The position numbers and the translations under genes are program-made. A DNA stretch of 64,000 nt from Orientallactaga sibirica (lineage: Eukaryota > Chordata > Mammalia > Rodentia > Dipodidae): the NCBI GenBank assembly GCA_036365145.1, contig JAEOAD010000015.1:6813501-6877500 (forward strand), written 5' to 3'. Positions 32,688 to 47,950 of the stretch are shown in pieces. The notes below the pieces were generated by a model. The model made no database searches. It was not told the origin of the DNA and was given only the letters and a program-made list of their open reading frames with translations. Numbering within the stretch: the first letter of the stretch is position 1; every line of letters begins with the position of its first letter.

Positions 32688-34635
32688 TCTAGATCTATAA
32701 ATATATTTATTATAATATAACAAGAACTTAACAATAAACATATACTATGTACAATACCGTTACAGAGAACCCTGTTTTATATCATTCACAGAAATAGCCA
32801 GTTTTGCTCCAGTGTGATAGATGAGGAGAGAAACGGATTTCAGTGTCATCTGTGTGGAGTCTCGTTGACCACTAGCACCTCCCTTGGAGGCAGACGCACA
32901 CCAATGCTCACATTCGCCCTGCCCCAGGCAGTTAGAAATTTGTGCTCCAGTCCTTGGGTTCACACTTGCACCCTGTTTTGACATAAATACTTTAAATGAC
33001 ATACAATGTATGTAGTTTTGTGCTTATTACTTTTAAAAATAATAAATAATATTAAAAACTGCATAACGAAGCTCGGTATCTTGTCCAAGTGGGAGCCACA
33101 CTTGTAGTGCTAGAAGTTGATGCCCAACATTAGAATTGGAATTTTGTGTCATCAAATACTGAATGATGAAAAGCATGTCCTCTTTCTCCTTATAAATGGT
33201 TCTTATCATGAAATGACGGTGAGCTGGCTTCCCAGGTAGAAAAATGGTAAATGTGTATTTGGTACCAACTTCAACTGAACAGCGCTGTGGTGGTGGCCTT
33301 CTTCCTGCCCTGGAATGGGAACTGATGACCGGGTGAGGTTTGAGGGTCTAAGGACTACTGGGAAGGCCTTTCTGTCTTGAGCCTCGGCATGACCTCCCTC
33401 CTGCTTTCCCTTTTCTCAGGTTAGAATGTGACAAGAAGAGTGATTCTGCTCGTGCTCCTCAGGCCGTGGCTGTCATGGCTCGTCTAAAAAGGCTGTCCCC
33501 ATCCTGAGAGCTCTTGTGGCAGGTGCCTTGAATATATAGCTATAAATATCAAAAATAGTCTCCTGTGCTTTGTAGACATTTCTTCTCCCTCCCTCCCTCC
33601 CTCCCTCAGTCCCTTCTGGTCTAGGTCCTCAGCTTTACCTCATGGAGGGAGCTGGACTGGTGTCAGAAGCCAGACTGTGTCCACTAGAAGAACAGACCCT
33701 TCCTCTGGTGATGCCTCCACGAGGCACAGTCTTACGGGGCTGTCTGGGAGTTACTTTTTCCAAAAATAAAGTGGGGGCATGACCCACGCCAGGAGAGATC
33801 CTCTATTCTGCACATAGAAAAATGAGAGCAAGTGCCCCTCTCTGGCACTACCTACAAAGAGCTTTGGGAATCCCCGCATCATCATCCCTCTTGTGGCCTC
33901 GTCTCCTCTCAGTACTTAAAAATAGCCTTTTGTGTATCAAGAAAATGCCTTGGGAATCTAAATAATTCATAGTGTATAAGAGAAAGCTAGCGCATCCTTG
34001 TCCTTCTGCAGCAAAATCGTGGTAGAAGAACCCATGAAGGACAGACTGCTCTCTTCAGCGATCTCCATGGCTGCCACCCCTGGTTCTGTCCCGGTGGGGA
34101 CCAGCAGCCCTCTAGGCTGTGCTGCACAGTCCTGTCCCTCATTTTCTCTTGGCCACTTGAAAGTGTGGATTGAGTTTTTAAAAAAGTAGGAATCAAAGTG
34201 ATAAGGACACTTTGATCTTATTCCAAAAGAGCCTGATGCTTAATATTGTTGTAGGATAACTGATCTATGGTGATTTGGGGATCAAGCTTGCTCTGCAAGA
34301 AGGAAAAAACAGCTTCTCTCCCAGTTGAAAAATATGTGAAACTATTGCACCGGGCAGAGCGAGTGCCCCATTCAGAGCAGGCACATCCACTGGCCAGCGA
34401 GCCCTGGCATGGCATGTTCCAGGTTCCTGCTGCCAGGAGCGCCAGGCCCCGCTTCACCCAAAGGTGAGGATGAGTTTTCTACATTCAACGTAGAGAATAT
34501 TTGAAATGTTTAGCGCAGTGAGTTCCTTGATTGTGTTTTGTGGGCCTCTTATTGGTGTTGCTGAAAAAATACCATTGTGTGTAGCAGTTGCCTCACCAGA
34601 CTTGTCCACAGTCTTGGCGTGGGATTCTGCTGATG
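32688..34635 (-). other. KLHL29: KLHL29 3'UTR
   Basis: Sequence from the TGA (34,638-34,636) to the inferred cleavage site just past AATAAA, about 1.95 kb. It has no SINE insertion, unlike flanking DNA. On the transcript strand it includes the AU-rich nonamer TTATTTATT (33,049-33,041) and, near the end, TGTACATA (32,753-32,746), which matches the Pumilio consensus. A CCCT repeat lies near 33,588-33,607. The end is inferred; longer isoforms are possible. Confidence 0.65.
32706..32711 (-). terminator. KLHL29: KLHL29 polyadenylation signal
   Basis: AATAAA on the minus strand, the only exact copy I found between the stop codon and here. Downstream on the transcript is a GU-rich stretch (TGTCTTTGTGTGCC), as expected for a cleavage-stimulating element. 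Confidence 0.65.
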
Positions 34636-37047
<2,412 letters not shown>

Positions 37048-37274
37048 TCAGCCTTCCTTCCCCTTTCTTTCCCAGCAGCCCTCCCCACCCTGGAATGTCA
37101 CTGATTGACCTGAGCACAGGCTGGAGGAATTGGGCACCTAGAGCCTTGACCAATTTCCCTTCTCTAGGCACTGGGATCCCTGCTGCCTCTGGGCTTCAGG
37201 GGCACCCACTGGCCACTCCCAGAACCACTGGGTTTAGTTTGACTCAGTCTGGGATGGTGGGATTGAATAAGTCA

Positions 37275-37634
<360 letters not shown>

Positions 37635-38906
37635 TCACCGCAGGGGGCACTGGCCTGAGTCACACCAAGCCTCCAGAGTGGTGGCTCCAATTGGCCTTTT
37701 CTGCCTCCTATTTTGTTGCCTGTCCAGCCTTTGCTCACACAGTGATCCTATTCTTGGACAAATCAGCTCTCCACCCAGCCATTCCTGCCCTTCCCTGTCG
37801 TGATTGTGTACCCAGAACCAGCTGTATACTGGACTAGGGCCGAGGACTAGGGAGACCAGGGCAAACCAGAGTCATTCCTGCCTCGAGTTACTCCAGTGGA
37901 AAGGACAGCCAAATAAGACACGCAGGAATGGATGACCCCCAAAATGGTTAGTGAGGTGGTAGTGAGTTAAAGGGTTAAACACACACAGTGGGGTCACGCA
38001 GCCTCTCTCACAGGTTGAGACAGGCCTTCAGGAGAGTGATCCAGGGCTGGGCCTAAAAGGGGGTTGGAGCTGGTGCTCGTGGGAGGAGGAAATACTATGC
38101 AGGTGAAAGGACAGTGTGCGCATGGCAGCATTTGGGAAACATTTGGAACGTTCTGGAGTGGTTGGAGGTTGAGTAGATGCACAGAACATACATGCCAAGC
38201 TTGGGGATTTGGGCTTTGTGTACATGGCAGTGTGGAAGCGCTAAAGCTTTACGCAGGGAAATAACACTATCCTATTAGACTCAAAAGAGACAATGGTAGC
38301 TGCAGGGTGGGAGATACTCCATTGAGGAGACCTGAGGTAGGTAGACTAGTTGCCCATAGGAAGCTTGGTGAGAAGTAACGAGTCTAGACCAAGGAACGTC
38401 GGGAACATGAGGACGGGGGTACAGGCTAGGTGAAGGCAGAGGGCCCACTCACTACTGGGATGCTGGAACTGATGTGGACAGAACTGCTCAGGGTGACTCA
38501 GGGTCTCTGCTTTGGGAGACTGGATGGAAGCAGTGCTGTTGGAGGGATGGAGAAGGGAGCTGGGGAGGGAGGGTGCATCCAGTTTTGTCTGTGGGCAATA
38601 TGTTGAGGGTATGTAGGTCTGGGTTGAATATTCAACTTTGGGGGGGTCATCAGCATGAAGATGGAACTGATGTTATGAGGTAGGCAGGGGAATGTGGGCC
38701 ATCCTGAGGATGCGCGCACACTCCAGGAGTGCTGTAGAGGGGCCCTTGGAGGGCAGCCAGTGAGCTCAAATAGCCAATGGCAGTGCTGCAGAAGGCAGAG
38801 GGTCTTGAGTGTGAAGGACAGGGTGAGAAGGCACGGTATCTCAAGCAGGTCATGGTGCTCCTGTGTTTAAGGGCACTGTAGGTGGAATGAGAGGCACAGA
38901 AGGCAC

Positions 38907-38908
<2 letters not shown>

Positions 38909-38955
<47 letters not shown>
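38909..38955. repeat. (TG)n microsatellite
   Basis: About 23 TG units, intronic. Confidence 0.97.
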
Positions 38956-38956
<1 letters not shown>

Positions 38957-39517
38957 GAAAGGGAAGTTCTATAGTGGAGACCAAGATAGCAGACAAAGAT
39001 TTCTCTCTGGGGAACTTAGTTGCAAAGAGGCCAAAGATGGGAACACCCAGAAAGGAACATGGAATCCAGAGGGAGTTCTGCCAGTGGAGTGTAATGGGTG
39101 TTTCCCAACACCATCTCTAGTCCTAGCATGTAGCATTCGCTGACCTCTGTGATGTTAATCCACCTGCCTGACTTCCAGCTCCCAGCAGTGGAGGAGACCC
39201 CCTGTGCTGTGGCCTCTGCTATCCAGTACTGTCTCCATATGCAGCTACAATAGCCATGTGGAACATCAAGCAGAGGGTAGGAAAATATAGTAGACAACTA
39301 GGAAGTGACGAGTGGTGAGGATGGATTATCTGTATCTTTAATATGGAATTCTAAGTGCACACAACTTAACTTTGTATAACAGCTGGGTTGCACAGTGGAT
39401 TCTCCTGAGCCCATCTGAATAAACTCTGGCTCAACACTGGTTTTGCTTTAATGGGGAGAGAAAATTATTATGCTTACATGCAGATTAGAGCCCAACTGGA
39501 TAAGGAAATATTAAATG

Positions 39518-39834
39518 TGCAGTGGGTCTCCATATCTGTGTATCCCATATCCAGAGTCAATAGACAAAAAATACTTGAAAATCTGTATTGAATGTGTAAA
39601 TATTTTTCCTAATTATGTCCAAAACAATACAGTATAACAACTATTTACATAGCACCTACATCACGTTAGGTAATATATAAGTGATGAATGAGATGATTTG
39701 GAGGATTCAGGAGGATGTGCACAGGTATTCCGATGTGAACACAACACCATTTTATAAAAAGGACTTGAGCATCTGCAGATGTGGGTATTGTCAGGGGTCC
39801 TGGAACTAATCCTCTATGGATGTCATGGGAAGAC
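39518..39834. mobile_element. Tigger/MER2-like DNA transposon fossil
   Basis: CAATACAGTATAACAACTAT, TTACATAGCACCTACATCACG and GGACTTGAGCATCTGCAGATG follow in antisense the order of the non-autonomous Tigger-type element I recall as MER2. The ends AGTGGGTCTCCATATCTG and the complement of ATGGGAAGACTG resemble diverged terminal inverted repeats. No transposase frame. Family name from memory. Confidence 0.6.
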
Positions 39835-39962
39835 TGGATCCGAAACAGAGTGTGCAGTAAGAGGCACAGAGGGCATTGTGTACCTTTAGTTCAGTACTCA
39901 GAAGGCTAAGACTGGAGAATTGCTTGGACAATCTGGATCCCATCTTTAAAAAGGTAAACAGA

Positions 39963-40175
39963 AGGCTGGAGAGATTGCTCAGTGGTTAAGGCACTTGCCT
40001 GCAAAGCCTAACAATCCAGGTTCAATTCCCCAGTACCCACATAAAGCGAGATGCACAAAGTGGTGCAAGCATCTTGAGTTTGTTTGCAGTGGCTGGAGGC
40101 TCTGGCAACCCATTCTATTTCTTTTATCTCTCTGCTTGCAAACAAATAAAAAACTATTTTTTAAAAAAAAAAAAA
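39963..40175 (+). mobile_element. tRNA-derived SINE
   Basis: Sense copy: GGCTGGAGAGATTGCTCAGTGG head, B-box GGTTCAATTCC, CTCTCTGCTTGCAAACAAATA near the end, A-rich tail. Opposite in orientation to KLHL29. Confidence 0.93.
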
Positions 40176-40372
40176 GAAGAAAAGAAAGACAGGGAAAGGG
40201 AAAAGTTGGTGAGATAAGGTTTTTGGTAGTTACAACAGATGGTAATTAAACCCTTAGGGAGGAGGCGAGGGGAGTAGTGTGGTCTGGAGAGGGAGGTGGA
40301 AGCAAGGATGGCACAGATGCAGGGACATTTGCTGAAGTGAGCCGCAAGATGTGAATTTTTTTGTTGTTGTTT

Positions 40373-40581
40373 TGTTATTTATTTATTTGAGAGATGGAGA
40401 GAGAGAGAGAGAGAGAGGGCGCACAAATGGGCATGCCAGGGGCCTCTAGCCAGTGCAAACGAACTCCAGACGCATGCGCCACCATGTATATCTGACTTTA
40501 CGTGGGTACTGGGGAATTGAACCTGGGTCTTTAGTCTTCGTAGGCAAGTGCCTTAACTGCTAAGCAATCTATCCAGACCTT
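40373..40581 (-). mobile_element. tRNA-derived SINE
   Basis: Antisense copy: TTATTTATTTATTTGAGAG tail, (GA)n, CGCATGCGCCACCATG core, diverged head AATCTATCCAGACCT. Confidence 0.9.
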
Positions 40582-40762
40582 GTTTGTTTTTAAAGATAGG
40601 TGATCTTAGGTATCCCAGGTTGGTCCTGAACTTGTTATGTAGCTAAAGATGACCCTGAACGTTACAGGCATCCAAGTTTTTTTTTCTTGTGGTATTGGAA
40701 AGGGAACCCAGAACTTCCTGCATTCCAGGCAAACATTAGCACCTGAGCTTCATCTCCAACCT
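40582..40762 (-). mobile_element. Degenerate B1/ID composite SINE
   Basis: CCCAGGTTGGTCCTGAACTTG and a later GGAACCCAGAACTTCCTGC ... GAGCTTCATCTCCAACC suggest an old B4-like copy in antisense. Confidence 0.4.
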
Positions 40763-41779
40763 AAACATGCAAACTCTTGACTGATGGTCCCATTTGCTGT
40801 GGGAAGCAGGAGGCAGTGCTTGTAAAAGCACTGGGGTTGCCTGTATGTGGGATTTGGGTTTTGAGGAGAGAGAGGAAGAGGAAGAACACTTGCCTTTAAG
40901 AATGGGGGAAATGGCTGACTAGGCAGACCCCAAAAAGTGCTGTGTAGCATCCAGGACTGGTGGAGGAAGCTGCAATGTGCAGTGGAGCTAGTATGTAGGA
41001 TGCGGGGACTTTTCCTTCCAGCCCAGGGGCAGCGTGGAGAAGGCAAAGGGTTGGGCTGAGTCAATCTCTGCAGGCATGGTGCAGGATGGAGCAGCAAAGC
41101 TAGAGGATGGTGAGGTGATGAAACCGGACTTCCACACAAGACAGGGCAAAGGGGACCGGAAATGGCTGCTGTGAAGAGCAGAACCGGCCAAGTGGGACAG
41201 CATCTTCCTCCCTGTCATTAGTATCTCTGTGCAGGGCTCCTTGAAGCTGGCTGCCCTCAGTGCTCTTGCAGGACTCTCTGTACCTACCAGAGACACATCT
41301 CTCCTCCTCTTCTCAGTGCTTATGTGTACCTGAGCACAAATCAGGAGCCTGACTCAATTCTCTGTGCCACCAGAGTTGGGGTTCTGTCTAGCACCCTGTT
41401 ATCATTTGTCCTGTGAGCCTTTTCTGGACAGCAGCCACTATAAGATCAAAGCTTGGGTGCCCTAGGAAGAGGGTCTTACACGGACTGTGCCTCTGGCCCC
41501 TAAGCTAGAGGGGAGGGGTGGGCCATGTAGTATGCACTTCTGAGCTTGGATTTGAGAAGAGGCTGGAGTCTGTTAAAGAACAGCAAGGGCTGACGTTGTT
41601 CAGTCGCCAATGGACAGTGTCAGAAGTTCAGATATCTGTTTTTTAAGCCAATATGGCAAAGAGCCAAAGAGCTGCTACAGAAGGAGCTGGGAGATGAGGA
41701 AGATTACGTGGCTGTTAGTCCTCAGTCTTTCGGCATAATGGCACATTCTGCCACACACAAATTTCCTGAGATCTTGTTA

Positions 41780-42160
41780 TTCCAGGTGGCTGATTGCCAA
41801 GCCATGAGCCCTCCCGTCAGCTCAATCTGTCAGCTTCCTGCTTGAGAAGGATATGCTAATGACATGCAAATGACCCTGCCAAGTAAGGCGCTCTGCTATC
41901 ATTTATCCCATAACCACAGCTCTTGCAATATATTGCTATAAAATATTAACCCAGTTATTTATATAATGATACAATACAGGTTTGTCTATGGCACTGTTGT
42001 TTTAATCTATAATTATGTAATCTCACTCTATTCCTGTAATACAGTAATGTAATGTAATTATAATGCATCATATATCTCATTCATTATCAATAGAATAGCA
42101 ATTTGTACCATTATTGCTTCCTGGGGAACAAAGCGCCCTCATGTCTGTCCCCATTACACT
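41780..42160. promoter_or_regulatory. Candidate intronic enhancer (octamer pair, homeodomain-rich)
   Basis: Unique sequence free of repeats. ATGCTAAT at 41,853-41,860 and ATGCAAAT at 41,864-41,871 are two POU octamer-type sites 11 bp apart. AT-rich homeodomain-like motifs follow (AGTTATTTATATAATGATAC, TAATCTATAATTATGTAATC, GTAATTATAATGC, CATTATCAATAG). Composition differs sharply from the GC-richer flanks. Regulatory function is inference. Confidence 0.4.
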
Positions 42161-42584
42161 GACCTTCCTGTCACCCTGAATTTTCATCATTGTTACCATG
42201 TAGCATACAAACTGACTTACTGAAAGGGCTAACCTTTGTTCCTTGGGAAGCAGTGGGTGTCCCTTAACCTTGACCCTCTACTGTCCTGCAAGGGGCTTCA
42301 AGTCTTTATCCTGTCCTTCCAGGGCAGTAGACAAAGCCTCACGAGCTGAGGGAGGGGCTTGGGGCTCCTCAGCGCTCCCTGTGTTCCCTGGCTGTCCCTG
42401 AATCCACTGGGACTCCTGGGGTGGTTTTGCCCACAGGTGCTTGAGCTGACATTTCCCAACCAGCAGGAAAGCTCCCCCCAAGGAAGGCCAGTGCAGGCAG
42501 CCCCTGGGCCTTGGAGAACTGCTCCAGGGCCTGAGAAGAGCGAGAGGATAGAGCTTGCCTCACCTCTTAGTGTGTTTGATCCTT

Positions 42585-42700
42585 GAACAAATTCCCATAT
42601 TTATCAACAAGTATTAACTTTGCAAAATGAGTAATCAGCATCTTAGGAGGTTAAAAATAGCTGGCAGAAGCAAGGCAGTATGACAGATCCTGCTCAGTGT
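42585..42700. promoter_or_regulatory. Candidate conserved noncoding block
   Basis: Low-complexity-free AT-rich unique sequence with CCATATTTATCAACAAGTAT, ACTTTGCAAAATGAG and TAAAAATAGC (MEF2-like). Function inferred only from motif density. Confidence 0.25.
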
Positions 42701-42849
42701 CTCCTACATAGAAAATGTCTCCTTTCTCATGTGTTTATTACTGGGCAACAAATGATTGGAAGCTGATGCTTCTGGAAGGCTGGAGGGGGACACACCTGGC
42801 CATGTAGTGGGTTACACTGAAGGCCCCAAGTGTCAAGGCTGGTCTGAGT

Positions 42850-43095
42850 CCAACAGTAGTAGTATTAATATGCTCATAATCACCTGGGGATCTCCTACCA
42901 TCTTCAAATCAATATGACAATTAGATGTTGTTACCAAGCCATCTCTGGGCTCCACTTGGGGGAGTTAAAAGCCCACAATGAATGTTCTACGCCTGTCTCG
43001 CTCTGAAACATCCTTGCTATGTACCATTTGTCAAGTGTCCAATTAGTCACCCAGGGGGAAAAAAATTCAAATTGAAAGGTATATGTGGCTTCACA
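42850..43095. promoter_or_regulatory. Candidate conserved noncoding block
   Basis: Unique sequence with TGCTCATAATCACCTGG, CAATATGACAATTAGATG, GTCCAATTAGTCACC and AATTCAAATTGAAAG. Homeodomain-type ATTAG cores recur. Same intron as the octamer block. Confidence 0.25.
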
Positions 43096-43920
43096 GGCAA
43101 AATGATGTCACATGGGAAAGTGTGCTTCTGGTGGTGGCTTATTGGGGTGAGTTGGGGTACAGGAAAGTCCGGGAAGAAGGGCTGCTGATCACAACTGTGG
43201 CTGTAATTTGGGACTGAGCCAATCTAATGTGTTGCCGTCTGGGGAACCATGTTCTCCTGAAGCAGGACTGAGGTGTTCTCATCCCTCTGCTCACTGGTGG
43301 TGTTCTCCTGAGTGTTCAGAGCATCCTTCCTTAGCTTCCCTCAGGAGGGTGTTCATTCCCTGCCAGAGCAGTCTCCCTGACTCCAGAGCCACAACCTCTC
43401 CAGCCTCTGGACCCTCTGGCCCAGACCTGAACTATATCCTGGCCTCAGGAGGAATTCCGGTACTCTGAGACCGGCAATGGAGGACAGGCTGACTAACGCA
43501 TGAGTTTTGGACACACTGGCTTATATTTTTCGTCTGGATAATTCCAGAGGACTGGCCAGACTTTGCCCAACTTGCTTAGTTGGTATGTAGCAGCAATTCC
43601 CGAGTATGTGTGGGGTAGCAGGAGCCATGGAGCTCCCACACTGCAATTCCCAAACTAGCATGGTCCACATTTGGGCTATTGGTTCTACCTTTGTCTCTGA
43701 ATTCCAGAAAGTCTGTGGACTGGAACTTGCAGTCCAGTGTGTCCCCCGACTGCTGGGTTGGGCTAGTCAAGCTCACTCTGGGTCCTTCCATGATTGGACC
43801 TTGGGGTCCCATCTTGTCTGACATCTAAAGTGGACGTTGACAGGAATGCTTTCTCTAGTGAGCTCCTGTCTCACAGTCCTTTCCTATTATTGTGTCTGAG
43901 GAACTTGGATTATAGCTTTT

Positions 43921-44187
43921 TTGCCGGAGGGGGGAGAGACACAGAGAGAGACAGAGAGAGAGGGAGAGGAAGACAGATAGAGATGGGCGCGCCCGCAGCC
44001 TCTCAGCTGCTGTGAACGAAATCCAGATGTGTGCGCCCCCTTGTGGTCAAGTGTGGCATTGCGCCCTTGCGTCACTTTGCATCTGTCTAAACATGGGACC
44101 TGGAGATTGGAACCGCTGGACATTGGAACCAGCATTCTTAGGTTTAGGAGGCAGGCGCCTTAACTGCTAAGCCATCTCTCCAGCTGG
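43921..44187 (-). mobile_element. tRNA-derived SINE, long variant
   Basis: Antisense copy with GCGCCCCCTTGTGGTCAAGTG and GCGCCCTTGCGTCACTTTGC. TTATAGCTTTT (43,910-43,920) and TTATCGCTTTT (44,189-44,199) flank it. GGAGATTGGAACC and a near repeat GGACATTGGAACC occur in tandem near its head. It sits about 130 bp into the intron, on the KLHL29 sense strand. Confidence 0.92.
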
Positions 44188-44314
44188 TTTATCGCTTTTG
44201 AAAGGTCCAGTCTGTAGCACATTGACATTGGGTGAATGTTGGCAGAGAGATGGGAGTGACATTAGAATTCAGTGACTATGATAGGATGCCAACTTGGGGA
44301 GTGTGGCCACTTTA

Positions 44315-45467
<1,153 letters not shown>

Positions 45468-45761
45468 TCAAAGACCCCCAGCTGCATACCAGGCTGCCAG
45501 TGGGCTGAAACTTAGAGGACCCAAACCTTGATCCTCGAAGAGATGTAAGTTTTGCAGGGACTTGGGAACTGGTGTGAGGCCCCAGAGGACTTTAAATGAA
45601 AGTGTTACTGTTAGGTGACTGTGAAAGCCTGTGTGTGCCGACACCATCCTCCTTAGTGTTGTCACTTTATCTCACACTGGCTTCTGGACCCTCACCTTTT
45701 GCTGAAGGCTTTTTATGAACTGACTTGACTCCTCCCTGCTGCTTGGAAAATGCTCATCATT

Positions 45762-46028
45762 GGGCTGGAGAGATGGCTTACGAGACTGACGCCTTACCAC
45801 TTGGCAACCGCGCCTGACTGGAGAGATGGCTTAATGGTTAAGGTGCTTGCCTGCAAAGCCAAAGGACCCAGGTTCAATTTGCCAGGACCCACGTAAGCCA
45901 GATACACAAGTGGTGCATGTATCTGGAATTCGTTTGAAGTGGCTAGAGGCCCTGGCATGCCCATTCTCCCCCACCCCCGCTTCTCTCTTCTCTCTCTCTT
46001 AAATAACTAAACAAATAAAAATATTTTT
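45762..46028 (+). mobile_element. tRNA-derived SINE with duplicated 5' head
   Basis: The element opens GGGCTGGAGAGATGGCTTAC, runs through about 35 unrelated bases (ACGCCTTACCACTTGGCAAC), then restarts with CTGGAGAGATGGCTTAATGG and continues as a full copy to CTCTCTTAAATAACTAAACA. AAATGCTCATCATT is duplicated at 45,748-45,761 and 46,029-46,042, so the whole composite was inserted as one unit. Confidence 0.92.
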
Positions 46029-46539
46029 AAATGCTCATCATTCCACCTACTTTTGTTTCATTCATAAAATCATTGGTGGGAATAACTGTGCCTTGTGGTA
46101 AGCTTGTGGTTGATGTTACAGAGGTTACTGAGACCCGGACTGTGACCTCAATGTGTTTATTGGGGGAACAGAAGCAGGAGTGTAGGTAGGGCTATGACAG
46201 GTACAGGAGTGAGAAGGCACAGGGCAGATGATATCTGTGCTGGCTGTGCAAGAACTGGATGGAGACTTCTGCCAGGTAAAGGGTGGAAGGTGGAAGTGGA
46301 AAGGAGGAAGATGGTCAAAGCCTGTGAAGAGGCTAAAAGGAGAGCGGAAGGGAATGAGTAGGGTTTCATTTTAGATGCAAAAGGTTTTGTTGAGGAGGAA
46401 AGCATGTAGCAGACAAGGGAACAGTGAGACTGGAAAGGCTTCTGGGGCAGGCCTGACCAAGCTCATTCCACACTGGCCAAGGGCTGAGTAACTTCTGCAA
46501 GTTGATAACGGAAATAGAGAAGGGATCCCCCAGTTTTGG

Positions 46540-46845
46540 TGCACGTGTGTGCATGTTTGTGCGCGTGTGGAGGATAGAGGAGGACGCTGGGTGTCCTCCT
46601 CTTGCTCTTTCACCTTATTTCCTTGAGCCAGGGTCTTCCCCTGGACCTGGAGCTTACTGGAGCTTTGGTTAGAATAGCTGACCAGTGAACCCTAGTGACC
46701 CTCTTGCCTCTGGCTCCATCAGTGCTGGTTGTCACTGTGTGTGGCCACACCCAGCTTTTTTTTAGATGGGTGCCGGGGACCAAACTCAGACCCTCATGCT
46801 TGTGTAGCAAGTGCTCTTACCCACTAAGCCATCTCCTCAGTCCCT
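46540..46845 (-). mobile_element. B3/B4-like composite SINE
   Basis: GTGTGTGCATGTTTGTGCGC, a middle with TTGAGCCAGGGTCTTCCCC, then antisense head GGGACCAAACTCAGACCCTC ... TAAGCCATCTCCTCAGTCCC. Confidence 0.65.
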
Positions 46846-47459
46846 AGAGAACAGTAAACAGGGCAAAGACATGCACCAATCTGCTCTTTAGGAACAGCAC
46901 TCAGGCTGTGGGTGGAAAATAGAGTTGGAGGAAACAAGACAGATGACAGGGACATTACTGAGACAATAATGGTCAGGGTCCTGATCAGATGGGAGTGCTA
47001 AGTGGGGAAAGAGGGAGAAAAGTGACAGAAACAAGCCCCGTGTCATCAATGAAAGGACAATGTGTGTATGTGGGGGGGGGGAGGGCAGGACTGAAATGAG
47101 GAGTAAGAGGACTGGATTTGGGGCCTGATGTACTAGATGGGCTTGGGAATTCATTGTTGGAAATGTCCAATGGGTGGAGGAAGAAGAGGGATGGAGCCTA
47201 GGACAAATGGGTTAAGTAATAGCCTTGTGAGCTGCAGCAAATTGTGGAAGTTACTGTTATTAGCTGCACACTCAATCCCTTTCCTCTGGAAATAAATCTC
47301 GTTTCATGTCCACCAGATCAATTTGAAGAACCCACACTGCTGGACTCCAAGGACCCAGCAGTGGAGTCGAGTTGAAGGAAGCCATCTTTGCGTCCCATGT
47401 CCACCCAATACCATTGATCCTAGCACCTTGTCCATCCCTTTCATCCTTGTCCCTTGTGG

Positions 47460-47800
47460 TGGCCTAATTCAAGTGTCCCCCTTAAACTAGTATGTTCTGC
47501 ATGCTTGATCTCCTGCTGATGGCAATTTGGGAAATGGAACCTTGTTGGAAGAGTGTTGTTGGGGGGGGGGGCTTATGGGTGTTATAGCCAGATTCCTTCT
47601 TGCCAGTGTTTGGCACAGTCTCCTGCTGCTATTGTCCACCTGATGTTGGCCAGGAGGTGATGTCCAGCCTCTGCTCATGCCATCGTTTCCCCTGCCATCA
47701 GGGAGCCTCCCCTCAAGTCTGTAAACCAAAATAAACCCTTTCCTCCCACAAACTTCTTGGTGAGTTGCTTTATGCTAGCAAAAATGCAAAGCTGACTGCA
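47460..47800 (+). mobile_element. MaLR-like solitary LTR
   Basis: GGCCTAATTCAAGTGTCCCC, GGCAATTTGGGAAATGGAACC, GTTATAGCCAGATTCCTTC, a CCAAAATAAACCC polyadenylation-type signal and a terminal GCAAAAATGCAAAGCTGACTG. Organisation matches rodent MaLR LTRs and the copy near 24.4 kb. Antisense to KLHL29. Confidence 0.6.
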
Positions 47801-47811
47801 ACATCTCTTTT

Positions 47812-47950
47812 TGGTATTTTTTTAAGTTGAGATAGGGTCTCTTTTAGCTCAGGCTGGCCTTGAACTTACTACGTAGCTGAGGCTTACTTGAACTCCTGAT
47901 CTCCCTGCCTTTATCTCCCAAGTGCTGGTATGTGCCACCATACCTGGCCT
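47812..47950 (-). mobile_element. B1-type SINE, diverged
   Basis: GATAGGGTCTCTTTTAGCTC, GCTATTT-free body with CTACGTAGCTGAGGC, and TGCCACCATACCTGGCC. Confidence 0.8.

Noticed and set aside
40750..41139. 129-codon minus-strand open frame in an intron
   Set aside because: Proline-rich low-information translation, no splice context and no recognised domain.
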